Shown one piece after another: positions 1 through 14,001 of a stretch of 64,000 nucleotides of DNA. Position 1 is the first letter of the stretch; each line of letters starts with the position of its first letter. Made by a program: the position numbers and the translations under genes. Origin of the DNA: Conus ventricosus (lineage: Eukaryota > Mollusca > Gastropoda > Neogastropoda > Conidae); NCBI GenBank assembly GCA_018398815.1, contig CM031603.1, positions 6,425,111 to 6,489,110 on the forward strand. The letters are read 5' to 3'. The notes beneath the pieces are model-generated. The model ran no database searches. It saw nothing but the letters and a program-made list of their open reading frames with translations, and was not told the DNA's origin.

Positions 1-170
1 ACATCGTTATTGTGGTCAGTTGGCGAGTCATTTCATTGGTCACTTCGAAACAGCCTGGTAAAGGTGTTGAACGGTCGATGTGGGCTGAGGCCCTGTGGTT
101 TGTGGATTGGTTTCGTTCCAGGTCGCAGTTCAGTATTGTCCTTGACAGTTCCACGACGTGAGATCTTGGA

Positions 171-297
171 GTGCAAAGAGCCACGCTGATGCTCTTTATC
201 TTGCAGTGCAAAGAGCCATGCTTAGATGGCTCTCTACATCTTGCAGTGCAAAGAGCCAACGCTTAGATGCTCTCTTCATCTTTGACAGATACTCAAA
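171..297. repeat. Short minisatellite, about 40 bp, 3 copies
   Basis: Three imperfect copies of a unit beginning gtgcaaagagcca and ending near ctctctacatcttgca. No coding content. Confidence 0.7.
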
Positions 298-444
298 TGA
301 CACGGTGCACCAGTTCAAGAAAATTATACAATCTTGATCCAAATAAAGCTCAAGGACCTGGTGAAATTCTACTAAAAGTGTGAAAAAATAACAACAACAA
401 ACACATGATGCAAAGCATATAAACGTACTCCCAGTTTATCATGA

Positions 445-1020
445 ATACACGTGAGATATTCCATAAAGAGGAAAAACCGTTTTGGGCCATTATAGCCATT
501 AGTAACGGCTATTCTGGTAAACATCGGCCATCATCCATGACCCATAACATACCCACAAATTTCAGAAACATCGGCCAAGTACTTTCTGAGATATTCCATT
601 AAGAAGAAAAACAGTTACGGGCCGTTATAGCCGTTAGTAACGGATATAACGGTAAAATAAAATATCAGGCATCATCCGTGACCCATAATGAACATACCTA
701 CACATTTTTCAGAAAGATCGGCCAAGTACTTTCTGAGATATTCCATAAAGAAGAAAAACCGTTATGGGTCGTTATAGCCGTTAGTAACGGCTATAAGTAT
801 AACGGTAAAATAACACATCGGGCATGATCCGTGACCCGTAATGAACATACCTACAAATTTTCAGAAGCATCGGCCAAGTACTTTCTGAGATATTCTACAA
901 AGAAGAAAAACCTTTATGGGCCGTTATAGCCTTTGTAACAGATATAACGGTAAAATAAAACATCGGGCATCATCCTTGACCCATAATGAACATACCTACA
1001 AATTTTCAGAAAGATCGGGC
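445..1020. repeat. Satellite, about 135-150 bp unit, 4 copies
   Basis: The block starting gagatattccata recurs near 450, 590, 735 and 887. Each copy has an internal near-palindrome (gccgttagtaacggc) and a tail cggccaagtactttctgag. It is followed directly by a CA tract (about 1086-1168). Confidence 0.8.
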
Positions 1021-1084
1021 CAGCAGTTTTGTTTGGAGCTAGTGGAACACATTTTGACCATGGACGGATGGACACTCACACAGA

Positions 1085-1169
<85 letters not shown>

Positions 1170-1379
1170 ACAGAGCATTTCTTCGTTCCCATTGTAAAGT
1201 AGTCCCTGTTCCATAAGAACTGGGAGTACAACAAAAACAAAACAAAACAAAAAGCCTTGGAGTATAGCTGGCAACACCAAATTGTAACTTAGTTATTTAA
1301 TGAATCCAATGAAAAGGGTAAAACATCTATAGGTTAGAAACAAGGTGAAGACATGGCACTACTCAAGGAAGGATGTAAG

Positions 1380-2000
1380 TCAGATCGAGGTAATTATCGC
1401 CGTTCTAGTGGGCTTGACATGGATTTTGTTTTAAGTTTAGGAATATACCGTAAAAGATGCTACAGTAAATCAAATGACTGATTCTAAGGTTTTGGAAAGC
1501 ATCGTTGATGTGTTACACAGCTGTACGGAAGGTCCGAGGCCTACAGATTCAATGGATAAAGAAAATCCATCAAACATATTTTATTTTGATTTCAGAAAGA
1601 ATTTTGATAGTGCACCTCCTAAAAAAAATTGCTATTCAAATTAAGTGTTTACGATATTCAGAGATACGTGAAAGATTTTCTTGGTAATGGAAGGCAAAGA
1701 GTGAGGCTTGAGAACGAGTATTCTGAAGAAACGTGTGAACCGAATGGTATTCCCTATCCCAAGGTAGTATAGTGGGTCTGGTCCTCTTTACCGTTTTTAT
1801 CAACATTATTGAAAATGTTCAGAATTGTTGTTTATTTCCTGATGACGCTGGCATTTTCAGTATTTCTCCTGACAGGGTTGCTATGCAAAAAAACAACAAC
1901 AAAAAAAAAACATCACCTGTAGGATTGGACAGAGAATGGTTGCTGTATTTCAGAAAGTCAGAATGTAAAGTAGTGCGTGGGGAAAATAAAAACGAAAAAA
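1380..2000 (+). pseudogene. Decayed non-LTR retrotransposon reverse transcriptase
   Basis: Scattered in-frame pieces match LINE reverse transcriptase order: GNYRRSS (fingers), QRVRLENEYSEE, NGIPYPK, VLFTVFIN, then FPDDAGIFS at the place of the catalytic F.DD box, and WLLYFRKSECKVV of the thumb side. Pieces lie in different frames with stops between. Only the reverse transcriptase core is recognisable; no endonuclease is seen. Confidence 0.75.
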
Positions 2001-2099
2001 AAGACAAAAAAAAACTAGAGTTCGTACACACCGTGGTTCAGGAAGGAGGGACAGTAAATACCAGCGAGCATGTGGAAAAAAGGATCCGGGTGTGACCTG

Positions 2100-3770
2100 T
2101 CATACGAGCGAGGCTCTCTTCTGATTCACTCACATTCAGGAAGCTGTATGTTCCTAAAGTTATCAAGACGATGGATGTGAACAAAAACTGAAAAGAAACT
2201 TTCTGTGTTTGTATGAAATTGTAATAAGATCCCGCTTAAAACATACAAATGACATTTAAGCCTCTCCTCTGAAACAGCAGTCGAGGTCTCTGGAGAGGGT
2301 TAAGAGGAGAGTTGTTTGTTTGTTGCCGAATGTGTGTAATTTGGACAAACAGCATTTTTTTTAATTTACATTCTATAAAGTACTGAAATTTTAGAGAGAA
2401 GTTTGATTCAAAATTTTGGGGTATTTATTTCTAATTCGGATGATTTAAATCCGAGGATTTTTACGCTTTCAACTCTGCTAATACAAGGAAAGCAAACAAA
2501 CTGTATATAATGACATGCGGAAATGCAGTTTCAGGTTAAGAACGGCCAAACATTGGAAGACGCCATCAGAAGCATGATAAAACAGCCAAACACTACAAGA
2601 AAATTATGGATAGAGCAACACACACACACACACAAACACACCATCTCGCACGCACGCACACACATAGTCCGCTCTTTCTTTATGGTACATGAGCATTTTC
2701 CCCCTCTAACGAAACATCCTCTGCGTGTGTGTGTGTGTGTGTGTGTGTGTTTTGAAGGTTGGATTTGACATTTCCAGGATGAGTAAATAGGTAGGAGATA
2801 TAGAACTGTTTAAAGGAGACTTTTAACACATAAATGACCTCATCAAAGGCAAATTTAAGGCCGATGTCTCAGTCCCAATTCTTAATTAAATTCCCTTGAA
2901 TCTGCGTGTGATTGTTTTACCCTTTAATCCCTCAAAGATTGTCGGTGGCACATTACTATGTATATTCTGAGAGGTGAACATGGGGGAAAAAAAAACTACA
3001 ACAACACACACAAACAATAATCACTTAAAAAGACAAGGATTTTTTTTTATATCAAAAAGAAACTCAAACAGACTGCAGAATTACAGAAGAAAAGGCAACA
3101 TTAACACACACACAAAAAGTGAAAGTTTAAGTTTCAACAAGGACGTGCCACTGCACGCAGACTAATACGCTACACCACATCTGCTGAGCCACGAGCCCAC
3201 AAACGCGCAGGGTACACCAGCTAGCGGAACAAATCAGTAACCACAGAGAAAGGACTGGAGCAGAGGGTCTCAGGCAAGGCCCATGTCTGGAAGAGACTTT
3301 GAACATGCAGCCGACATCGTTTACGTCAGTGCTACAGTTGCGTGCAAGTGCGTGTCTTTGTTGCGTGTTGGTGTGTGTGCATGTGTATGTATATATATAT
3401 ATATACATGATCCTCAATTTGATGTGTGTGTGGTGTGTATATATGATCCTCAATGTGGTGTCTTTTACCATGTTCTTGATTTTTGCCCCTTTGCACCCAC
3501 CTCATGTACGGGCATTGCCAGTATTGATCTTTGTCCCTCTCCATGTCAATGGTTTGATGGACGATGCAAAACCCCACCATGTCATTTATTAGTTCAACGG
3601 ATGAGATACAACTCAAATCCCATACTGCGTACCCCTGACCCCCCATTAAGAAATAAGGCCATTTTCAGTCAGACCAGTACAAGGGACAAGCGGGATGTCC
3701 ATACTTTTCTTCTCCTGAAAGGTGCTGCACTGATTCACTTCCATCTCCAAATACCGTGCAGTGGATAGGA
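2100..3770. other. Flank with no gene recognised
   Basis: AT-rich unique sequence with small CA/GT tracts (2618-2670, 2724-2750, 3370-3445). Short open frames here are dominated by simple repeat. Confidence 0.5.
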
Positions 3771-3772
3771 GT

Positions 3773-3785
3773 TGGTGAGAGAGAC

Positions 3786-3824
<39 letters not shown>

Positions 3825-3838
3825 GAGACAGAGGAGAA

Positions 3839-3872
<34 letters not shown>

Positions 3873-3922
3873 GTGGAGAGAGAGAGAGAGAAAGACAGAG
3901 AGAGGGAGAGAGAGAGAGAATG
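3773..3922. repeat. GA-rich microsatellite
   Basis: About 150 bp of (GA)n with CAGA interruptions. Confidence 0.95.
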
Positions 3923-4102
3923 ATAGCGACTTTTTCTTGTTTACCAGAAATTCTCGCATACATACATGCAAGTAACATCGAAAACACATACAGTTGTGTA
4001 ATAAGTTTATTTCTGTACAAATGAAAAAACATTCACAAATGTATGGAGGCATTCTACACAGTCTGTTCAACACACACACACACACACACACACAACATTT
4101 AC

Positions 4103-4176
4103 ACATAAGATAAGATAAGATAATGTTGCTTATAGCCCAGCCGACCGCAAAGGGCCACATCAGGGCTGTGCATTTA
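4103..4176. repeat. Interspersed repeat fragment shared with 51747-51820
   Basis: A (GATAA)n run followed by tgttgcttatagcccagc and cgcaaagggccacatcaggg occurs in the same orientation at both places. The microsatellite-anchored end suggests a retroposed (SINE or LINE tail) copy. Confidence 0.7.
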
Positions 4177-4814
4177 CACATACATACAACACACATTTTT
4201 GTGCATGTGCGCACATCATGTGCATACCAACACACACGCGTGCGCATGTTGATTGCGCATAAATCTACACAAAACCAGCACATACACACACCTACTCACA
4301 TACATACACAGATACACACACGCACATGCATGCTGACACATATACACTCATACCTACAGACACTGCACACTACACTCTTGCATCATTTCAGTAATGCACC
4401 CTCACCCCTGCATGCACGTTTTCAGTATATAAAACAGGGGATCCTGTCATCTCTGTTGATGTCATGTTTACTCATTTCCGTCTGCCATTGGAGAGGCTCA
4501 GTATGAGTCTCCCCCATTCTCTAGGCGTCTTTGCAGTGCTGGTCTCGAGATTATTCCAACATTTGTTTGGTTGGTGATGTTTCCTGCTCCTACTTAATGG
4601 CACAGTGTAGTAGTTTAGTGCATGGGCAGTTCCTTTCTTTTTTCATCTTTCTTTTGGCACAAATCAAGCCAATTGTTGTAAGTATGTGTAAATGCCTTAT
4701 TTGATTCATGAAAGCCCTCTACTTTTTCTTCCCTTAACCCTCCCCTAGACTCTTGTCAATCCCTACAGATCTGCTACTCTCAATTTCTATGTGCACCGAC
4801 TCAAAATGCAAACA

Positions 4815-4905
4815 TCAGTAATAATAATAATAATAATAATAATGAATATTTCTATAGTGCAAATCCTAGATTAGCTCTAAGCGCTTTACAATACAAGGAC
4901 TAACA
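4815..4905. repeat. SINE-like interspersed repeat end (..GCGCTTTACA)
   Basis: A (TAA)n run, then atatttctatagtgcaaatc and gctctaagcgctttaca. The same family is at 13661-13732 (continuing after a transposon at 15083) and, inverted, around 60630. It serves as the empty-site reference for the hAT insertion at 13733. Confidence 0.7.
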
Positions 4906-5435
4906 AAACATGCACGCATGCACGCGCACACGCACACAAATTTACAAACATTAGTAAACACCAAAGAAAAAAAAAGCAAACAAAAAAAAAAAAAAAAAAA
5001 AATCAACTTTCTTCATCTGCAGGACAATGAACTGTGCATCTGTTTTGGTAGCTGTCATTGTGGCAAGAAATTGCACAACAAGCATCGCCACTACTTCCTC
5101 AGCCCTGCCTTGTTCTCTTCGTTGTTGTCACTTATCATGCTGAGCTAAAGGGACACCACCCTATCCAAATCTTGTGGTAAACCCCTAAGTGGCCAGTCCT
5201 TGTAAATGAAATCATAGCCAGTAATCAGACGAACCCCCATAGCTTCCACCTTCGCTGTTCACTTTTGTTTTTGTAAACTGAACACACTTTGTTATATTTT
5301 CAAAAAGGACCAAACGAGCAAAACAGCATTTTAAAGGGCAAGTCTCACATTCACAATGGAAATGAATGGAATGAATTTCAGCTACCGAGTGTGAAATATG
5401 CACAAGTTGAGTGTCACTGGGAGTCCTCAATGTAA

Positions 5436-5695
5436 TACACTACACAGCCTATCTAAGTGCTCCCATGAAGTCCATACATCATGTAACACACTACACAGCC
5501 TATCTAATTGCTCCCATGAAGTCCATACAGTCATGTAACATACTACACAGCCTATCTAATTGCTCCCATGAAGTCCATACAGTCATGTAACACACTACAC
5601 AGCCTATCTAAGTGCTCCCATGAAGTCCATACATCATGTAACACACTACACAGCCTATCTAATTGCTCCCATGAAGTCCATACAGTCATGTACCA
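5436..5695. repeat. Minisatellite, about 52 bp, 5 copies
   Basis: Unit contains ctacacagcctatctaa and tgctcccatgaagtccatac. Lies downstream of the NOL6 stop codon, possibly within the 3' UTR. Confidence 0.85.
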
Positions 5696-5946
5696 GACCA
5701 AGTCACCAGTCTCCAACTCTCAAATGTCACTGAATCTGCTAGTGATACCGATAATGCCCAACACTATCGAACATCAGGTCTCCAACGTATTATCTCTCTC
5801 TCTCTCTCTCCTGCTGTGTTTATACTGAACAATTTAGTAGTGGGGTAACAATTCTTCTGTCATTATGATAATGACTTGGCAAATATTTAAATATACTTAT
5901 ACATGCATCTACACATAATCTAGGCCTGATCAAAACGATATACATA

Positions 5947-5980
<34 letters not shown>

Positions 5981-6037
5981 CACATATACAGATATGCTGC
6001 AGAACATCCAACAAGGACGGGTGTCGTCTGGCTCTGG

Positions 6038-6163
6038 CTACGTGATTTTCAAGATCATGTCTCCCCCAAGGTTGAGGATGGTCTCTATCATAGCGTCTTT
6101 GTCAAAGGTCAAGGCTGGGTCACCGGTGACAACAGAGGGCTTGTGTGCATGTAGATTGCTAGC
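6038..6163 (-). CDS. NOL6: NOL6 last coding exon with stop codon
   Basis: 126 bp, 41 codons and TAG (6038-6040). It encodes ASNLHAHKP, then [20 protein letters not shown] to LKIT. Orthologues end in the same way, with a short helix (A.L.DF..LG.GLV). Acceptor CTTGCAG, phase 0. The 3' UTR extends to lower coordinates; no convincing nearby polyadenylation signal was seen. Confidence 0.92.
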   Translation of the reverse strand, partial: ASNLHAHKPSVVTGDPALTFDKDAMIETILNLGGDMILKIT

Positions 6164-9100
6164 CTGCAAGCAGAAACAGAAATAGTTTTCCTAAAGTACG
6201 TTTCTGAGTGCAGGTTGTTTGCTGTCCCATACACAATCTAGGCCTGATCAAAACGTACAAGGGGGTGTTAAAATACACTTGGTATTTTATGGTTTGGTGT
6301 TTCACACATGAGCACATACTTAGTACACACAGTATACATGGCCACACAATACAGTGCACACAGTATACATGGGTTTATGATTCATGGGCATGTAAGGTAC
6401 ATTAGGACTTGGTTTAAGTTCTACAAGTGTGTAGTACAAAACGTATGGCTTTGGTGAAACACATAAAAATGAACATTGGTTTGCCAAAGAGAAAAAAACA
6501 CAAATTTTCATGACACTGAAATTTTTGTTCACATGACCCTGAAATTTTGTTGATATATTCAGTGCAAATGAGTTTATGTAAACATGGAGGAGCTTGAGGA
6601 AATTGGTTAGTTACAGAGTTTTCATTACTGCTGGAGCTATGAGATAAACAAGGCTTCCGCCCACGCTTCAACACAGAAAAATAATTGACAACAATGAAAT
6701 TTGAAGCTTTTCACTAAGCACATGAATGCTCCCTCTCCTGCTGCATGAGACTGCTGTGCACACTTAATGACAAAGTCCATAAACATCACAGAACTTTCAA
6801 CTGTTAACAAACCAGGCTAGCTGTCAAGCCATTGCAGCGACAGTGGCAATTCATGATGCACGTGCTATAGATGTTCAGTGTTAACACTGTTCACCCTCTG
6901 TTCACCATGATATTGCACATAAAAGAGCCAGGAAGTCACATGTCTCCCAGATGACAACTAGAACACTGTGTGTCAGTCAGTGGGCCTTGGGGTTTTTATC
7001 GATAGTATACAACGGCTTACCATACAACCAGCTTGCATGCAAAATGGAGCTATGACACAAACGAGGCTTCAGCTAGGGAAATGGAATGGCTTTCACTGCA
7101 ACATATTACTACGATACGGCTGATGTGCATGTACTGGTATTGGTTTTATTTTGCTTATGAAAAAGAAAATAACTGTACTGTACACTTTATACCCATACGT
7201 AAATAAAACCACCAAAAAAAGAGAAGAGAGAGAGAGAAAAGAAGACAGAGAGAGGGAGAGAGAGACTGCAAGCACACATACACACACAGTACCTCAAATT
7301 TCTTGGACTGCATAGTCTCTGGTTTGAAAAGAACAGCGATGACTTCTCCTCCATAGCGGTCATGGAAAAAGACGGCAAAGTCTCCATAAATATCCTGCAA
7401 ATGAAGTCAACACATCTTCTGTCACAGGGGCACAAATATACATACACATGTAAAAAATCACTGAACACACACATAATTACAGACATGCAAACTTGCACAT
7501 ACTTTACCTTTTTCCCGAAAAATATGCAAGCTAAGCAAATATCAAATTCGCACACTTATCATGTATATAAGTTATAATTAGTGTTCATTATAAGACAAGT
7601 CGAGGTATTTAATGCACAGCTTTTGGAATCTGAAGCATAGACTTTCACACAGACGGTCTCGGGAACCCACATTTTTTTCACTTGCAGCTACGACTGTTTT
7701 CTGCAACTTTGTCTAGTGTTGAACTCTTCAAGAGATGTAGAGACTCGGTTTTCTTGAAGGCAGCCAAATTCATCAACCTCAAGGGTTCCTGTCCCTGATT
7801 TTTTTTTTTTCATTTCTGGTCCAAGCAAGTCCTAGCAGGGAAAGGAGTAATTATGGTTTTAATTCAATGGCTTTTTTCTACAACACTCACCAGAAGCATG
7901 AGTTGGGCCTTTGATCTAACTGAACAGACTGACGAAAAAACAACACCCCCCCCCCTCCAGAACCCAGCGACAATGCCCATTCTGTCATCATCACAGCGGA
8001 AAAGTAGCCACTTCAACTGTAATGTAAAGGCAATTTGTTTAAAACTGGAAACAGTTTTTTGACAAACTCCTACCCCCCCCCCCCCCCTTGAACTCCAACC
8101 CCTTCACTCTTCTCCCCATCAAATGGAGACTCTTCTATTCAGAAAGAGGAGAGGTAGGAAAGTGAGTTATGGGGAAGGGGGAGGGATTGGAGAGTGAAGG
8201 GGTGAGGGAGAGGGCTGTGAAATAGGACTTTGACAAGTTTTATTAATTCTCTTGGTTTTAAATCAGTTCAGCAGGGCAGGCGAGTGTGATGACATAGTCA
8301 AATCTTATCATAAAAATTCAAATTTTGACATTTCAGTTGGGACTTGCAGATTTCACCTGTGGACCCTCAGATTTTTCAGCAGAGGGTCACACGGACCTTC
8401 AGTTTTATGTTAAGGATCAGCTTCAACCTCAGATCTGTTATGACCTCTGGCTTCAAATTTTTGCCTGGTGAAATTGGGGATTGCCAGTGCCGGGGCTGTG
8501 GCGGGTCAGGCAGGACTGTGGCTGTGGACCAGGTGGTCAGAATGAGCGACATGTATGCAATGCCAGTGACGTGGCACAGAAGATGGGACAGGAAACAAAA
8601 AAAAAAAAAAAAAAAAAAAAAGAAAAAAAACAATTTGGGAAATTCATGACCACGTTAAGGACCTCATTTCATGACAGTGTTGAAGACCCATTTTCTTACT
8701 GCTTTGAACATCTGATTTTAATGATGCTGTTAAAATGTCTGTTTATTTAAATTTTTATTTTATTCAAATGATACTGTTAAAGACTCCATTATGATGAAAC
8801 TACTGAAGACTTGATGTTAACCATAGAGTCAAGTAACTAACTTTATGACCGTGTTAAATACTTATGGAGCGGTTATGGAGAGGTTTTTGCAGGTCAAACA
8901 AAACTCTGACGTTGAAAGTTCATCCACATTTGAACATGCCAAGATTCTGACCAACATCCCCCTCACCTACCCCCCCTAACCCTTCCCCCTCCTCCTCCCA
9001 CCCAACTGACCTCCAACTCTTTCAGGAACATCTCTGGAGGATTGAAGTCAACAACAGGCAGCCAGGCGCTGTCTGTCGCGTCCCTGCGACCTGAGAGGTC

Positions 9101-12100
9101 GGGATACTTGGAGACGGCAGTGTCCTTGACCTCTGTGCCCTGATGCTGACGCGCCATGCAGGACGGGGAAAGGTGAATCACCAGGTCGTAGACGTCCAAG
9201 GGAGGCCGGAAGACCACCTGAGTGGACATGAAACCATGGTACATTTCCTCACTTGACTGAAAGGATGTTTAGTTGAACGTGTGTGTGTATTTGTGTGTGT
9301 GTGTGTGTGTGTAAGTTTGTGTATTTGTGTATGTGTGTTTGTGTATTTGTGTGTGTATATGCATTTGTGTGTGTGTGGTGTGGTGTGTGTGTTGTGTGTG
9401 TGTGTGTACGTATGCATGTGTGCATGCATTCATACTGGCATCTCCATCATTAAAAATGTGGAAAGGAATGAAAGAAAAAAAAAGAGAGAAAAAAAGAGAG
9501 AAAATTTGGCATGTTTTTCATTTCCAGGCAATCCCCAAATGATCTTCTGTGCACCCACACAGCTCGAGGTCAAATCCACAATCATCCTACCTCCCACGTA
9601 TGTACCAAAATTCCGGGTAAAACCCAGACATATCTCACAGTTTCCACACACCCATCCAGTTCCTGGTAAATACCAAAAGCATCCTTCATTTTGTGTACCT
9701 GCTCAGTTCCAGGTAAAACCCAGACCTATCCTACAGTTTCCACATACCCATCCACTTCCGGGTAAATACAGGCATCCTATGTTCCACATACCACTCAGTT
9801 CCAAGTAAAACCCAAACCTATCCTTCCTTGCATATACCTGCTAAGTTCCAGGTAAAACCCAGACCCTGACCTGTTTACCCCTAATTTGTGTACCTGTAAT
9901 ATCTCAGACAAAAACCTGTAATTTGGAAAAACAACAACCCAAAAACGTAATCTTCGTAATCACAATACCTTCGCAACTTTTGAAGATTTGGAAAAGCTGG
10001 CCATTGGCACTAAAGACCACTTCCCCGCCAACTTTGACAAGGTAAAAGACGCAACGCACGCTGGGAAATGTCTTCCAAGTGCTTTTGACCGAAACTAGCA
10101 GATGAAACTTCGCTTTCAACAACTGTCTTTCTTTGACTTTTTGCCCATAATCTTTTTTTTTTTGGGGGGGGGGCCCAACGCCTGTAATTTCATTTTTTTT
10201 CCCATAAAAATTATGGCAAAATCGTAAGGGTAAACAGGTCTGCAGATCCATCATACCTTTCACATACCCATCCAATTTCAGGTAAAACCCAAACCTATCC
10301 TTCCTTGCATATACCTGCCAAGTTCTAGGTAAAACCCAGTTAATCCTACCTGCCACATACCTGATCAGTTCCAGGTAAAACCCAGACCTGTCACACCTGC
10401 CACATATATCTATCCAGTTCCAGGTAAAACCCAGACCTATCCTACCTGCTACATACCCATCCACTTCAATGTAAAACCCAGACTGAGAGCTTTCACACCC
10501 AGTTCCAGGTAAAACCCAGACCTACTCATATCCAGTTCCAGGTAAAACCCAGACCTACTCATATCCAGTTCCAGGTAAAACCCAGACCTACTCATCCAGT
10601 TCCAGGTAAAACCCAGACCTACTCATATCCAGTTCAAGGTAAAACCCAGGCCTACTCATATCCAGTTCCAGGTAAAACCCAGACCTACTCATATCCAGTT
10701 CCAGGTAAAACCCAGACCTATTCTCCTGCCACATACCTATCCAGTTCCAGGTACATCCCAGACCTATCATACCTGCTACATACCTATCCAGTTCAGGTAC
10801 AACCAAGACCTATCATACCTGCCACATATCCATCCAGTTCCAGGTAAAACCCAAGCATTTCCTACCTTGCACATACCTGCCAAATTCCAGGTAAAACCCA
10901 GACCTATCTTACCTTGCATATATCTGCCAAATTCCAGGTAAAAATGAAGCCCTATCCACCTGGCATATATCTGCCAAGTTCCAGGTAAAACACAGACCCA
11001 ACCTACCTTCCACATAATCATACAGATCCTGGTACAAAAAGAAAAAAAAGAGAGGATGTTACCTTCCACTGTGACTCAGGCTGGGACAGAAGAACCTGCA
11101 CTGTCTCCGTGGCTACCTTCTTCCACCAGTTCATGATCACTGCAGGCGGTGGCGCAGTCACCTTGTCGCAGAATGTCTCCACTGCTTACACATCCACACA
11201 GCCAACCAACATTAAAGGCAAGGTTTAACAGAGTTAAAGAAGTGAGAACGAGCCATACACAGAAAGCAGTCAATATAAATGAGAACACATGGTTATCCTG
11301 AATATTTTAGCACGACTTCTGTTTTTGCATGTATGCAGACTAATCTTTATACATGCAGCACCACATCAACTAAAGCCGGAAAACAAAGTACACAGCAGAT
11401 AAAAACAAAAACAAAGTACATACATGAACATAAATAAAAACATTAAGAAGGGAAAAAAAAAAGAAAAACGATGAGAATGTATCAGTTTTTAAAAAGCAAT
11501 GAGCTACACATCAACAATTGATCAGAATTGTGCTTACTGACAAACATCTATATACTATGAGACTTAAATGACTAATAAGATCAATAATTAATAGATAATA
11601 TTTCAGTTTCCAAAATCTAACGCAAGTTGTGTACCTTTATCACATGATGAGGTTCACTTAAAAGGGCCCTGGCGGTGCAGGTGACAAGCTGTCCACATGC
11701 CGCTCTTTGACAGGATACCAAATTTATCACATGTACTACTCTCATACCTGCCAACCTTCCACAACCAATATTAGGAAACCAGGGATGAAGGTGGTAGGGG
11801 GAGTGAAGAGGGGGCAGTTTGGTTTTTGACCGAAAGCAGTTATAACCCCCTTACGTTTCAGTTGGCAAATGTGGGAATCAAAACAAAAAAAAATAGAAAG
11901 TGCACTTTCCGAACATATAACTGCCATCATAAACATTATATAAAAAATGCACCTTCCATACATCATCAACACAGTATCATTTGGGCTTTTATTCTGCAGT
12001 ACTGTATCATCCCTATACAAAAATTACGCACACACCCGTAACCCCACATTTTCTTACAGAAAATGTAAAAATTCTGGATTTTTCCAGTCAGGATTTCTGG

Positions 12101-12479
12101 ATTACTTTGTGAATTAGGTATTTTGCAGACAAATTGAGGAGAGCTGGCAGCTATGTATTTTGATGAACTTTTCGTTTCCTTTTCTTTTGAGAGGGTGGGG
12201 GGAAGGGAGGGAAGGAAGAGGAAGGTTATGCCAAACTGCCACAGGTGTGGATGGCCTGAAGCTGTCCTGATACAGGTCGGAATGTCATGAGCCCGGGGCC
12301 CTGCCCACTGACCTTTGAACTCTCTGCTTGTCACCAGTGTGAGGAAGCGCAGGAACCCCACCAGAGGAGACCTGCAAGACGACAAACAGAAACACAGTGC
12401 ATTGCTGACACATCATCACATACACAAGCTCACAAGACCCTTCAAACTTGTAGGTATTTAAAACTCTGCAGCAGAAAGC

Positions 12480-12523
<44 letters not shown>

Positions 12524-13939
12524 CACACACATGCGTGCACGCACACACACACACACACATGCACACACACACACACACACACATGCGTATACGCACAAAC
12601 ATGCGCACACACACACATGCGTACACGCACACACACACGCACACACACACACAACTCTGACTCAACAACTCACCCTGGGCAGTGAAGGGGAGAGGTCTGT
12701 GAAGAGACGCACCACCATTCTCTCCACCATCAGGTCCGGCACATGACCCAGCACCATCTGCGCCGACATCCAGCGCTTGACCAGACGCACCGTGGCGCAG
12801 AATGTTGGGTGGTCCTGCTGCACACTGAACAAAGCAAGCAGGGATAGCTACTATTGCTTGGCTTGTCCTGCGACTGCTCACACTCCGAACTCAGTGTTTC
12901 TGAGGGTTTGTTATACCCTTTGACAACAAGGAAAAAGGGACTCAACTCCTCTCAAAAAGTTCAGCAAGACAAAAACACTTTCAAGCTACTCAAATAGGAT
13001 ATGGTTCACTGTGACATTGGAATAATGGTTTCCAATGCACACTTTCTTTTTTTCTTTCTTTCTTTCTGCGTACGCAGGCTGATACTCCTGCGGACACTGC
13101 CTGTATAGACAGGCGGTGGAGTTTTGTGTGTATGACCATTTTGCACACTTTCAGTGTCGTTGGTGACCAACGTCAACAGCATAGCAAGGTGTGGCTGACA
13201 ATCCTTATTGACAAGCACAAAGACCACCAAAGGTGACAATTGACAGGGGTAAATACCTGAAAATGTAACACTTCATGTTTTTCTTAAAATGACAGCCTGT
13301 GTTTCTTGGGATGAGAGCACGTTTTGTTTTTCCTGTGTGCATAATTTTTCTCTGTGTTTCAGAGTAATTTCACCAGTCTTTCAGTGGGTGAGAAAGCCAA
13401 TGTACCACCAGGAAATGTAGTTTTAAAACATGAAACGTAGTTTTAAAACGTAACAGCATTGTACTTTTAGACCAGGCATTTCTTATCAATATGCAAAGAG
13501 ATGTATAAAGAATGGATGCTGCTGGTCGATCAGACACAGAGATTCCAGAATTAATCCATCAGACAGCTGACTGTGCCAGCAGCCAGCCATGACAGTGTAC
13601 AGCAGGCAAGCACACAGTTCCTCAGCAAGCAGGGACCTCAGCAGCCTTGCAAGGAAATGGATGATTATTATTATATTGGGTATTTATATAGCGCCTATCC
13701 TCGGTCACAGACCAAGCTCTAAGCGCTTTACAGACCTGTTTACCCCAAAATCTGGCTCAGAGTATTCCAATTCCAAATTAAGAGTATTTGAAAAAAATGT
13801 GAGTATTTCCACTAGAAGTTTTAAGAATGTTGCGGCTAGCATGCACATGTCCCGTATAACAACGATAAAATACTAGAATACAAAAGGTATTAATTACACC
13901 GGTTCACATAAACAGTAACAAACATAAAAACACTCACAC

Positions 13940-14001
<62 letters not shown>

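Noticed and set aside
4006..4011. AATAAA on the minus strand as the NOL6 polyadenylation signal
   Set aside because: It is 2 kb beyond the stop codon behind other repeats; a chance hexamer is as likely.
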